Shown: positions 33,951-42,539 of the stretch, one piece after another | Layout: the number at the start of each line of letters is the position of its first letter | How positions within the stretch are numbered: position 1 is the stretch's first letter | Assembly (NCBI GenBank): GCA_934613645.1 | Contig: CAKTTC010000010.1 | Coordinates: 1-64,000, forward strand | Length of the DNA stretch: 64,000 bases | Direction: 5' to 3' | From: an uncultured Opitutales bacterium | GTDB lineage: Bacteria; Verrucomicrobiota; Verrucomicrobiia; Opitutales; Intestinicryptomonadaceae | Notes under the pieces: generated by a model | The model's input: only the letters and a program-made list of their open reading frames with translations | What the model was told of the DNA's origin: nothing | The model's database searches: none | Program-made: the position numbers and the translations under genes

Positions 33951-34013
33951 GAACTTTGTTCAATGCGGATACAAACAGAAAAGGCGTAGCGGTTAGCTAC
34001 GCCGAATAACACA
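33951..34013 (+). repeat. Dispersed repeat D2
   Basis: ATTGAAC-TTT-GTTCAAT is followed by GCGGATACAAACAGAAAAGG, the hairpin GGCGTAGC-GGTTA-GCTACGCC and GAATAACACA. It shares the 3-prime two thirds of D1 with a different terminal hairpin. Confidence 0.75.
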
Positions 34014-34038
34014 ATGAGCGTTCTGTGAACGCTCAGGT

Positions 34039-34057
34039 CAAGGGGCTTCGCCCCTTG
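34039..34057. terminator. Hairpin directly after the priA stop codon
   Basis: A perfect 8-bp stem CAAGGGGC-TTC-GCCCCTTG abuts the priA stop codon (34058-34060). It is the same unit as in repeat C. No T-run follows on the minus strand, so it may stabilise or pause the transcript rather than act as a classical terminator. Confidence 0.45.
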
Positions 34058-36277
34058 CTACATGAGGGAGAGGGGGTCAGTGTCAATAACGTCCTCAATG
34101 TCTTGGTCGAAGGGGAACTCTTTTTTCAGCTCGCCAATCGCGCGTATCACCGCCCTCACCGAGTTCGTGAAGTAGCATATGTGCCAGCGGTAGAAGTCCT
34201 CAATGCGTTCTACGGGCGCGGGCGTTGGGGGCGTCATTGAACAGATGTCGCCGAAAGCCGTTTCCGCGCGCTTTTCCCATTCGGCGAGAACGAACGCAAG
34301 CTTGTCCTGATTGCGTGCGCGGAATATGTGGCGGATTATCCTGATTGAGGGTGGATACCTGTATTCGGTGCGGTTTTCAAGCTCCTCTTCGAGGAACGCC
34401 TGCATGTCGTCGCGCTTGGCATACTGAATCGGCGGGGCTTCGGGGTGCTTGGTTTGTATTACCACTTCGCCGTCGCATTCGCCTCGGCCTGCGCGCCCCG
34501 CGACTTGGACGATGAGCTGGTAGGTGCGCTCGGCGGAGCGGAAATCGGGCATGTTCAGACTTATGTCGGCGTCGATTATTCCCACAAGCGTAACGCGGGG
34601 GAAGTCAAGCCCCTTTGTAATCATCTGCGTGCCTATGAGAATGTCGAGATTGCCCATTCTGAAGTTGCCGAGAACGCGGCGGTAGTCGTCGCGGTGCGCC
34701 ATGGTGTCGCGGTCCATTCGCCCGATTCGCGCGCGCGGGAAAATAGACGCGAGAACGTCTTCGATTTTCTGCGTGCCGTAGCCCTTCCATTTCGCCCTGT
34801 CGGAGCCGCATTTGGGGCATTTGAGCGGGGCGGGGGCGGTGTAGCCGCACATGTGGCACTTTACGATGTTCTCCTTTTTGTGCCAAGTAAGCGATACCGC
34901 ACAATGCGGGCACGTTGCAACCTCGCCGCAGTCGGGACACTCGAAGAGCTTTGAGTATCCGCGGCGGTTGAGGAACAGGATTGTCTGCTCGTTGCGCTCC
35001 AGTCGCGCGGCGATTTTATCGACGAGCATTTGCGAAAGAAGCGGCGATTTCTCGTATTTCATATCTACAATGAACGAGACCGGAAGCCTGCTTTTGTCTA
35101 CGCGCGTTTTTATTTCCGAAAGCCCGTATTTGCCGATTTTCGTGTTGTAGAGCGTCTCGAGCGACGGCGTTGCCGAGCCGAGCACGCAGGCGGAGTTGCA
35201 GAGTTTTGCGCGCATAACGGCGGCGTCGCGCCCGTTGTAGCGCGGGGTTTTATCCTGCTTGTAGGCGGTGTCGTGCTCTTCGTCTACGATGATTAGGCGC
35301 AGGTTTTTCATCGGGGCGAAAATGCAGCTGCGCGCGCCCACGACAATTCGCGCCTTGCCCGAAGCCAGCGCGCGCCAGGCATCGAGCCGCTGGCCGTCGG
35401 TGAGCGCGCTGTGCCAGAGCACAAGTCCGTATTCCGAGAACCTGCTTCTGAGGCGTCCCACAGTCTGCGGCGTAAGCGAAATTTCGGGCACGAGGAACAC
35501 GCAGCTGCCGCCGTTTTCGAGGACTTTTTGCATTGTCTGCATATACACTTCGGTCTTGCCCGAACCTGTTATTCCGTAGAGCAGGCGGGTTTTGAAGACG
35601 CCCGAAGAGATGTCGGCAACGATGTCGTCGAAGGCTTTTTGCTGCTGCTCGTTGAGGACGTGCGGAGTGGGCGCGACGCGCTCGGCTGAGGAGAGGTCGT
35701 CGTCGAACGCAGTGCGCTGGACGACTTTGTTGGAAATGCTCACCACGCCTTTCTTCGCCAGCGATTCCGCACTTTGCGCGGAGACCGAAAGCATTTTCAT
35801 CAGAGCCGACTGCAGCACGCCCTCGCGGTTTTCGAGCAGATACTCGTAGATTTTCGCCTGCATGGGGGCGCGGCGTTTGAGGGCGTCAAGCTCCTCTGCG
35901 GAAAGCTCGCGCGCAAGCTCTACGTGCTTGGCCTCAAGCGCGGATTTCCCCGAGCGCACCACTGCGGGAATCATCGTTTCAAGCACCGACTGCGTAGAGG
36001 CGCAGTAGTAGCTTTTTATCCATTCGGCAAGCTCCACGAGGTCGGGGGAAAGCACGGGTTCGGGCTGGACAAGCGAATATATTTTGCGCAGCTTGAACGC
36101 CTGCTTTGCGGGGTCGAAATCTTCGATTTTTTTGACAATTCCCGCCGCCGCCGTGTTGCGCAGCGGCACGTTTACCATTGAGCCGACCTGAACGGAAAGC
36201 CTTTCGTCGATTTCGTATGAAAGGTCTTTGTCCAAGCCCGAGAACAGGGAAATTACAGCTGTTTTTCTGCCCTCCAT
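34058..36277 (-). CDS. priA: Primosomal helicase PriA
   Basis: The 739-aa product is full-length PriA, the 3-prime to 5-prime helicase that reloads the replisome at stalled forks. The N-terminal DNA-binding domain is followed by the helicase core with Walker A GITGSGKTEVY near residue 225 and the DEAD-box variant DEEHDTAYKQ near 325. The zinc module has paired cysteines CPDC, CPHC, CHMC and CPKC (about residues 440-485), and motifs QMITKGLDFP and QVAGRAGRG follow. The ATG at 36277 is preferred over the longer ORF start, which would overlap the gene upstream. It is the last gene of the minus-strand cluster. Confidence 0.96.
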   Translation of the reverse strand: MEGRKTAVISLFSGLDKDLSYEIDERLSVQVGSMVNVPLRNTAAAGIVKKIEDFDPAKQAFKLRKIYSLVQPEPVLSPDLVELAEWIKSYYCASTQSVLETMIPAVVRSGKSALEAKHVELARELSAEELDALKRRAPMQAKIYEYLLENREGVLQSALMKMLSVSAQSAESLAKKGVVSISNKVVQRTAFDDDLSSAERVAPTPHVLNEQQQKAFDDIVADISSGVFKTRLLYGITGSGKTEVYMQTMQKVLENGGSCVFLVPEISLTPQTVGRLRSRFSEYGLVLWHSALTDGQRLDAWRALASGKARIVVGARSCIFAPMKNLRLIIVDEEHDTAYKQDKTPRYNGRDAAVMRAKLCNSACVLGSATPSLETLYNTKIGKYGLSEIKTRVDKSRLPVSFIVDMKYEKSPLLSQMLVDKIAARLERNEQTILFLNRRGYSKLFECPDCGEVATCPHCAVSLTWHKKENIVKCHMCGYTAPAPLKCPKCGSDRAKWKGYGTQKIEDVLASIFPRARIGRMDRDTMAHRDDYRRVLGNFRMGNLDILIGTQMITKGLDFPRVTLVGIIDADISLNMPDFRSAERTYQLIVQVAGRAGRGECDGEVVIQTKHPEAPPIQYAKRDDMQAFLEEELENRTEYRYPPSIRIIRHIFRARNQDKLAFVLAEWEKRAETAFGDICSMTPPTPAPVERIEDFYRWHICYFTNSVRAVIRAIGELKKEFPFDQDIEDVIDTDPLSLM

Positions 36278-36278
36278 T

Positions 36279-37028
36279 TTATTTTGCCAGTTTTTGATAC
36301 GCCGTTTTTGCCGACTTGCGCGGAATGGAAATTTCGGCGCAGAGGAATTTTTCGGCGGCGTTGCGGCGCACTTGCATTTCCGTTCCCGCGCCGAGCAGTT
36401 CAAGCTTGCGCCGCTGTGCGGGGGTTTGTGAAAGCGATTGTTCGGAGGGCGCGGAATTGTCGAACGCCGTTATGCGCAGTAGAATGCGGGAGCTTTCGAG
36501 GTCGGCTACAATGCGCGCGCGGCGGAATTTTTTTATCTCGCGGGCTTCGTCGAATTCGAGCGCGTCGAGATATTCGGCAATCGCGGCGACGTCGGCTTCG
36601 GCCTCTGCGAGGTGCTTCGGTGTGGCGAAATCGGCGGCGGGAAATTCGGCGAAATCGCCCGAGAAGCGCACGAGCAGCTTTTTGTCTTCGCGCCTTGTTT
36701 TGAAATTGGCGCGCAGAAGCTTGTCGATTTTCGAATTTTCGGCGACTTCAAACGCTCCGCATACCGACGCATTCTTTTGCGTGTTTAGCACCTTCACGAC
36801 TGCCGCGGCGGAGTCGGAAACCCCGTCGAAATCGGGATACCCCGCGAACGCCGCCGCCATTGAAAGCGTCATTTCAAGCTGGGCGTCGGCGATGTCGTTG
36901 TGGACTACTTCGAAAATTTTTGCAAACAGCACCTTGGGCGCGGCAGTGCGTATGGTTGCGCATTCGTCGGCGCGAACCGCGCATACCGAAAACGCAAACG
37001 CCAGAAAAACTGCCGCAAAAATTCTCAT
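36279..37028 (-). CDS. Exported protein of unknown function
   Basis: The 249-aa product has a signal peptide (RIFAAVFLAFAFSVCAVRA) and a mixed helix-strand body rich in Ala, Glu, Lys and Arg. It has no motif I recognise. Residues 25-95 look helical, the segment DKKLLVRFSGDFAEFP looks like strands, and the C terminus is basic. Its ATG overlaps the stop of the fused permease gene (ATGA), and priA starts one base after its stop, so all three are translationally linked. A periplasmic role linked to peptide uptake is possible from position only. The longer ORF to 37190 is rejected because the signal peptide starts at 37028. Confidence 0.7.
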   Translation of the reverse strand: MRIFAAVFLAFAFSVCAVRADECATIRTAAPKVLFAKIFEVVHNDIADAQLEMTLSMAAAFAGYPDFDGVSDSAAAVVKVLNTQKNASVCGAFEVAENSKIDKLLRANFKTRREDKKLLVRFSGDFAEFPAADFATPKHLAEAEADVAAIAEYLDALEFDEAREIKKFRRARIVADLESSRILLRITAFDNSAPSEQSLSQTPAQRRKLELLGAGTEMQVRRNAAEKFLCAEISIPRKSAKTAYQKLAK

Positions 37029-39313
37029 AGCGAATCCCTTTTCGGGTCGGCTATATCGCGCAAAACGTCGCCGAGCATATTGAACGAAAGCACCGCCGCG
37101 AAAATGGCGACCCCGGGGGAGAGAAGCCACCAGAAGCCGAGCATGAGAACTTTGGTGTCGTTCTGCGCCTGCGCAAGCATAAGCCCCCACGACGCCGAAG
37201 GCTCCTGTATGCCAAGCCCGAGGAACGACAACGCCGCCTCTCCCAGTATGTATGCGGGAATAGAGAGCGTAGCCCCCACAATCAAGTAGCTCAGAACGTT
37301 CGGCAGAAAATGCTTTATTATGATTTTCACGGGCGATTCCCCCATTGCCTTCGCCGCCTGAACGTATTGCCTGTTCGCCAGCGAAAGCGACATTCCCCTG
37401 ATTACGCGCGCCGTCGATGCCCAGCCGAGCAGCGACAAAATCACCACAATCATTGCATACATTTGCGAGCTGTCGAAGTGTTGCGCCAACGCCGAGCGCA
37501 TTGCAAGCAGCAGATAGAGGCTGGGCACTGCCATCAAAAATTCGACCACGCGCATTGAAACGAAGTCGAACGTGCCGCCGAAATATCCCGCAAGTCCGCC
37601 CACCAAAAAGCCTATAACCATAGTTATTGCAATGCCCACAAAGCCTATGCTGAGCGAAATGCGCGCGCCGTAAAGCAGGCGTGAGAACACGTCGCGCCCG
37701 GTGGAGTCGGAACCGAGCAGGAAAATGCGGGCGTCGGCGGCGGAACTGTCGGGCTGGAAAAGTTTGTAGGGGAAGGGGATTACGCCGAAAATCTTGTAGT
37801 CGTATTTCGGGTCGGTGGATTTAACGAAGAAATCGACTTTCACAAGCCCGCCTTCAATGGGTTCGTATTTTGCAATGCTCGGGTCGGCGTTGCGGTATGT
37901 TTTTACGAACAGCTTACCCTCTTTGAAAACGAACCCCGTAGGCGGGTGGAACGATTTGTCCAAGCACTGGCGTTCGGGCTCGTAGGGGGCGATGAACGGC
38001 GCAAACACGGCGCACGCATACATAACCGCCATTACCGACAGCGCGGCAAGTCCGCGCTTCGACTTCGCCGCGGCGGGCAGCAGGTTCTTGCAGAAAAACG
38101 CAGCCGCCCACACAAAACCCGCGGCAAGCAGAAGACCGAGAACGCCCAACAACGCGACGCCCGCCCACACTGCGGCGGTTTTCATTGCGGGCGTCAAATT
38201 CTGGCAGACGCTTGTTGCGGCTACGGCAAAGGCGCATATCAGCGCGAATATTGCCGATATTTTCAGAAGCGGAACGGGCTTGTCGTCAAGGCGTATGCGC
38301 GGGTCGGCGGCGGCAAGGAGAATGTCGGCAATCAGCTGTCCGAGAACGAGCATTGCGCAGCCTATCATCACGCCCGCCATAACAACATACTGATCCTGTT
38401 TTACGATTGCCGCGTATATCAGCTGCCCCAACCCGGGGTAGTTCATCACGTTTTCGACCAGAAGCGCGCCCGAGAGCAGCCCCGCAAAAGCGAAGCCGAA
38501 CGACGTTATAATGGGATTGAGGGCGTTGCGCAGAACGTGCCTGAACATTATGGCGTTTTCGCCCAGACCTTTCGCGCGGGCGGTCGTCACGAATTCTGCG
38601 TGCGAATAGTCCAGAAAATTTCCGCGCATAACGCGCAAAATTGAGGCTATCGAGCCTACCGAAAGCACGAGCGCGGGCAGAACCAGATGCTCGAGGTAGT
38701 CGGCGGCGCGCCCCATCGGCGACATAAATTCGTGCAGAATCGACATCTGTCCGCCCGTCGGCAGAATGCCGCTTACCGCCGCAAACAGCACCGCCAGCAG
38801 CGCGAGGAAGAAATACGGAATGCTCAGGGCTGCGTATGAGAGCATTGAGCAGATTTTGTCGAAAACCGAATCCTTTTTCACAGCCGCCAAAACGCCGAGC
38901 GGTATTGCCACCGCGTATGAAAGGAACATACTTGCAAGCGCAAGCGCGAGCGTGGGAACTATGCGCTGGGCGATGAGTTCGCCCACGGGAATTTTGTAGC
39001 TCCAAGAGTAGCCGAAGTCGGGCGCGCCGAAAAATACCGCAGAATGTTTGTGCGCCTCCTTTTCGGGCAGAAGCAGGTTTGTTTTCAGCGGCGACACTCC
39101 GTTGAGCCAGCGCGCGTATTGCACGAACCACGGCTTGTCAAGCCCGAGGCGTATTTCCTCCTGCCTGACGATTTCGGGCGAAATGTCTTTGGAGTTGCGC
39201 GCCTCGCTCAAAAAGTCTCCCGGGGCGAGATACATCAGCAGGAAAACAAGCACGCTTATTGCGAACATAAGCGGGATTGTTGCAAGCAGGCGGCGAAGAA
39301 GAAAGCGCGTCAT
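37025..39313 (-). CDS. Fused OppB-OppC peptide ABC transporter permease
   Basis: The 762-aa product joins two proteins that are normally separate. Residues 1 to about 350 are an OppB/DppB-type permease, starting FLLRRLLATIPLMFAISVLVF and carrying the EAA loop ARAKGLGENAIMFRHVLRNA. From about 470 onward is an OppC/DppC-type permease with GSDSTGRDVFSRLLYGARIS and the EAA loop AKAMGESPVKIIIKHFLPN. Between them are two extra predicted helices and a periplasmic segment. The family forms the membrane channel for di- and oligopeptides and needs OppD/OppF ATPases, which are absent here. The binding-protein gene overlaps its start by ATGA. Confidence 0.92.
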   Translation of the reverse strand: MTRFLLRRLLATIPLMFAISVLVFLLMYLAPGDFLSEARNSKDISPEIVRQEEIRLGLDKPWFVQYARWLNGVSPLKTNLLLPEKEAHKHSAVFFGAPDFGYSWSYKIPVGELIAQRIVPTLALALASMFLSYAVAIPLGVLAAVKKDSVFDKICSMLSYAALSIPYFFLALLAVLFAAVSGILPTGGQMSILHEFMSPMGRAADYLEHLVLPALVLSVGSIASILRVMRGNFLDYSHAEFVTTARAKGLGENAIMFRHVLRNALNPIITSFGFAFAGLLSGALLVENVMNYPGLGQLIYAAIVKQDQYVVMAGVMIGCAMLVLGQLIADILLAAADPRIRLDDKPVPLLKISAIFALICAFAVAATSVCQNLTPAMKTAAVWAGVALLGVLGLLLAAGFVWAAAFFCKNLLPAAAKSKRGLAALSVMAVMYACAVFAPFIAPYEPERQCLDKSFHPPTGFVFKEGKLFVKTYRNADPSIAKYEPIEGGLVKVDFFVKSTDPKYDYKIFGVIPFPYKLFQPDSSAADARIFLLGSDSTGRDVFSRLLYGARISLSIGFVGIAITMVIGFLVGGLAGYFGGTFDFVSMRVVEFLMAVPSLYLLLAMRSALAQHFDSSQMYAMIVVILSLLGWASTARVIRGMSLSLANRQYVQAAKAMGESPVKIIIKHFLPNVLSYLIVGATLSIPAYILGEAALSFLGLGIQEPSASWGLMLAQAQNDTKVLMLGFWWLLSPGVAIFAAVLSFNMLGDVLRDIADPKRDSL

Positions 39314-41172
39314 TTTCCGCCCTCCGTGTAGAGTTCGTCCAAATTCCAGATAACCGAGCCTATCGGCGGCACGCGCACGTTCTCCCACTTTTCGAGAATG
39401 CCCGAGTAGCTCATGGGGGTTGTCAGGAACAGCAGCGGCAGTTCGCGCGCGAAAATGTTTTGCATTTCGAAAATCAGCTTTCTGCGCTTTTCGGGGTTTA
39501 GCTCCGTTTCCTGCGCGTCCATAATTGCGTCGATTTCCCTTTCCCAGTTTGTCGCGGGCGATTTTTGGCGCGGATACCAAACGTGCAGGAAACCGTCGGA
39601 GCGGTAGATTGCCTTGCCGCCGGTGGGGTCGCCGCCGCCTGTGAAGCCTATCATTGCGGCTTCGTAGTCGAACGTGTTGTCGATTTTAGAGACTATCGCC
39701 GCGAAGTCCAGAAACTTCAGCCGGACTGAAATGCCGATTGCCCGCATGTTTTCGACGAACGTAGTGGCGGTTGTGGTGGAGTTTTGCGAGCCGTCTGCCA
39801 CTATGAAATCGAATTCAACGGCGTTCCCGTCGGCGTCGAAAAGCGCGCCGTTTTCGCCGTATTTAAAGCCCGCCTTCAGCAGCAGCGCGCGCGCGGATTC
39901 GGGCGAATACGCGTATTTCGGCGTGTCGGGATTGTGCCACTTTTTGTTGGCGGGGCTTATGATTGAGTCGAGCTTTACCGCGCGCGAAAACCACACGCTT
40001 TTAATCAGCCCGTCGCGGTCTATTGCCTGCATTACTGCGCGGCGGAAATCGGCGTTTTTAAACCATTTGAGCTTGTAGGGTTTGACGAACGGCGCGCCGT
40101 TTTTGCCCTTTTCGGGGTTTTGGTTGAACCAGATGAAGGAGATTGACGTGTCTGCTCCGCGCTCGTAGATTTTGAATTTGTAGGTGTGCGCGTAGTTTTT
40201 CACCCAGGCGTAGTCGTTGGCAGATACTGCGGCGGCGTCGCACTGACCGGTGGCGAAGAGGATTGTGGACGTGTTGGCGTCGGCTACGAATTTGTAGACG
40301 AGGAAGTCTATATACGGCAGGCGTCGGCGTCGGCTGTCGGCGCGCCAGTAGTGCGGGTTGGGGCGCAGCACGAGCGATTCCCCCGGTTTGTATGAGTATA
40401 TTGTCCACGCGCCCGTGGAGACAATTTCGGAGGGGTTGTTTATTGCCGTTTTTGTTGACCACGCCTGCTGGAACGTTCCGTCTTCAACCGCCTTTTGCAG
40501 TTTGTGTTTCGGCAGAATTTCAATGAAGCCGATGTCGGTAAGAAACGGCGCGTAGACTTTTTTTGTGGAAAACCGCACTGTGTATTTGTCGATTTTCTCG
40601 CATTTGACGGGCTCTCCGCCGATTGTAAACTGTCCCGCGTAGCGCGACGGATACTGAAGCAGCGTCGCGCCCGTAAGCGGGTCTTTGCGGACATTGCCCG
40701 CGGCGTCGGTGAGCGGGCGGAAGATTGTCTCGAACGTGAAAACAACGTCGTCGGCGGTGAAGTCCGCGCCGTCCGAAAATTTCACGCCTTCGCGCAGGCG
40801 GAACGTATACGTTTTGCCGTCGGGCGAGACTTCCCAGCTTTTGGCGAGCGCGGGCACGCTTTCCTGCTTGAACGGGTCGTAGCTTACGAGAGCCGACATC
40901 ATCATCGAGATTGCGTCCGCCGAATATGCGTCGCTTGAAACGAGCGGGTTGAAAGTTTTCGGCTCTTGCGACATTGCAAGCACGAACACCCCGCCGTATT
41001 TCCCTACTTTACAGCCCGATATTTCCGCGTCGGCGGGCAGGGGGAATTCGCCCCTCTTTACCTGCGGGGGCTGCGAGCACCCCGCCAAAGCCGCCGCACA
41101 CGCCGCCAGAACCGCCGCACACACTCGGCGGCAGCGTCCGCGCAACGCCGACAATTTTACGGAATCAGGCAT
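39310..41172 (-). CDS. oppA: Oligopeptide-binding lipoprotein (OppA/DppA family)
   Basis: The 620-aa product is a class C extracellular solute-binding protein. A lipoprotein signal ends in ALAGCSQ (lipobox LAGC), so it would be anchored in the membrane and deliver peptides to the fused permease downstream. Family hallmarks are KTFNPLVSSDAYSADAISM, the ALAKSWEVSPDGKTYTFRLR signature near residue 110, VKFSDGADFTADDVVFTFE, and FRRAVMQAIDRDGL. At 620 aa it is longer than typical (about 530). Two starts are possible, 41193 and 41172. I use the second because it lies just upstream of the basic n-region and overlaps tatC by only 8 bases. Confidence 0.9.
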   Translation of the reverse strand: MPDSVKLSALRGRCRRVCAAVLAACAAALAGCSQPPQVKRGEFPLPADAEISGCKVGKYGGVFVLAMSQEPKTFNPLVSSDAYSADAISMMMSALVSYDPFKQESVPALAKSWEVSPDGKTYTFRLREGVKFSDGADFTADDVVFTFETIFRPLTDAAGNVRKDPLTGATLLQYPSRYAGQFTIGGEPVKCEKIDKYTVRFSTKKVYAPFLTDIGFIEILPKHKLQKAVEDGTFQQAWSTKTAINNPSEIVSTGAWTIYSYKPGESLVLRPNPHYWRADSRRRRLPYIDFLVYKFVADANTSTILFATGQCDAAAVSANDYAWVKNYAHTYKFKIYERGADTSISFIWFNQNPEKGKNGAPFVKPYKLKWFKNADFRRAVMQAIDRDGLIKSVWFSRAVKLDSIISPANKKWHNPDTPKYAYSPESARALLLKAGFKYGENGALFDADGNAVEFDFIVADGSQNSTTTATTFVENMRAIGISVRLKFLDFAAIVSKIDNTFDYEAAMIGFTGGGDPTGGKAIYRSDGFLHVWYPRQKSPATNWEREIDAIMDAQETELNPEKRRKLIFEMQNIFARELPLLFLTTPMSYSGILEKWENVRVPPIGSVIWNLDELYTEGGK

Positions 41173-42538
41173 TTGTTTCTTTTTCGGAAACATTATCGGA
41201 TTTATTCCCCGCAGTGTTTAGATTCCAATCGGGAGCCATAAACGAAGTGTCGGGGGCGTTAAGCTCCCAGCGGGGCGAAAAGTCCATAACGTATTTGTTG
41301 CGCTTGCCGTAGTTGATGTAGCCTTCGGGCTGCTCGGAATCGAGCTGTTCCATGTAGGCGTCAAGCCCGTAGTCGTCGTCCAGATTGTATTCGTCGTCGA
41401 GGTTGTCGAGTTCGTCGTAGGCTCTGTCTTCGGTGGGTTTGTAGCCCGACTCCGCGCCTTCGGAGCTTTGCAGACGCTTGCGCTCCTGTTCCTCTTCGCG
41501 CTCTTCGGCGAGCCTTCTTTGGGCTTCTTCGCGGACGAATTCCTTGTGTTCGCGCTCCTCTTCGGCCTGCGCGGCAGCCTCTTCTTCGGCTTCTTTGGCG
41601 AGCTTTTTGCGGCGCATAATTATGCCTATGCGCAGCGAGATTTCATACATCAGATAAAGCGGCGTTGCCAGCGCGATTTGCGTGATGCAGTCGGGCGGCG
41701 TGACTATTGCCGCGAACACAACTATTATCAGAATCACGACGCGCCTGTTTTTCTTCAGCCAGTCTACGCTCACAATGCCGAGGTAGACCAGAATGAATTC
41801 CAGCAGCGGCAGTTCGAACGTGAAGCCCACGGCAATCGTAACGCAAATTACCATTGAGTAGTAGCTCATTGCGTCGGGGAACATTTCAAGCTGCATTCCC
41901 TGCGACATATACGCCATAAACGCAATGCCCATCGGCAACATAAACGTGAACGCGAAGACCGACCCCACGAAAAACAGAATCAGCCCTACTATCACCCCCG
42001 GCGCGAGCATTTTAAGCTCGTTCGGCGTAAGCCCCGGCATTATGAAGCGCGCCGCAAAGAACAGCACGAACGGCAGCGAAAGCCCCAGTGAGCCGAGAAA
42101 CCCAACCGACAGCCACACGAAAATGGGCGTTGTTATCGACATCGACCTCAGTTTGATGTCGGCAATCCAGCCGCTTTGGCTCGGCGCGTTTTTGACAAGC
42201 ACCACGGTGTCGTCTTTTGGTATTACATAATACGGGCCGATTTTTTTCGCCTCCGCGTCGGGCTTGTCTTCAACCAGATACACGGGGCCTATTTTCTGCT
42301 CCGCAGCGGGCGTTTGCACCTGCTCCTGCCCGCAGTATGTAGCCAAAATGTCCTTCGCCTTGTTGAGGGGGAAGAGCATTAGCTTGTTGAAGTAGTAGAA
42401 CCCGCAGACGACAATCAAAAACGCCAGCATAAAAACCGACAGCGACTTCAATATAACGCCGCGCATTTCCTCCAAGTGGTCGAGGAAAGACATTTCGCCG
42501 TTATTGCTTTCGGGTTTGCTGTCGGTTTGTTCGGGCAT
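41165..42538 (-). CDS. tatC: Twin-arginine translocase subunit TatC, extended
   Basis: The 457-aa product contains the six-helix TatC core that binds twin-arginine signal peptides. It starts FLDHLEEMRGVILKSLSVF and includes the helix-5/6 region RRVVILIIVVFAAIVTPPD. TatC is normally about 250 aa. Here the first periplasmic loop is enlarged by about 60 residues (after NKLMLFPLNKAKD, residues 65-125). A tail of about 130 residues follows, with a charged coiled-coil segment rich in Glu, Ala and Arg and then an acidic DDEYNLDDDYG region. No tatA/tatB is nearby. It begins one base after the pheT stop on the same strand. Confidence 0.93.
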   Translation of the reverse strand: MPEQTDSKPESNNGEMSFLDHLEEMRGVILKSLSVFMLAFLIVVCGFYYFNKLMLFPLNKAKDILATYCGQEQVQTPAAEQKIGPVYLVEDKPDAEAKKIGPYYVIPKDDTVVLVKNAPSQSGWIADIKLRSMSITTPIFVWLSVGFLGSLGLSLPFVLFFAARFIMPGLTPNELKMLAPGVIVGLILFFVGSVFAFTFMLPMGIAFMAYMSQGMQLEMFPDAMSYYSMVICVTIAVGFTFELPLLEFILVYLGIVSVDWLKKNRRVVILIIVVFAAIVTPPDCITQIALATPLYLMYEISLRIGIIMRRKKLAKEAEEEAAAQAEEEREHKEFVREEAQRRLAEEREEEQERKRLQSSEGAESGYKPTEDRAYDELDNLDDEYNLDDDYGLDAYMEQLDSEQPEGYINYGKRNKYVMDFSPRWELNAPDTSFMAPDWNLNTAGNKSDNVSEKETNA

Positions 42539-42539
42539 A

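Noticed and set aside
32373..34057. Insertion sequence or transposon remnant
   Set aside because: No transposase frame or fragment could be found. The block is composed of hairpin modules.
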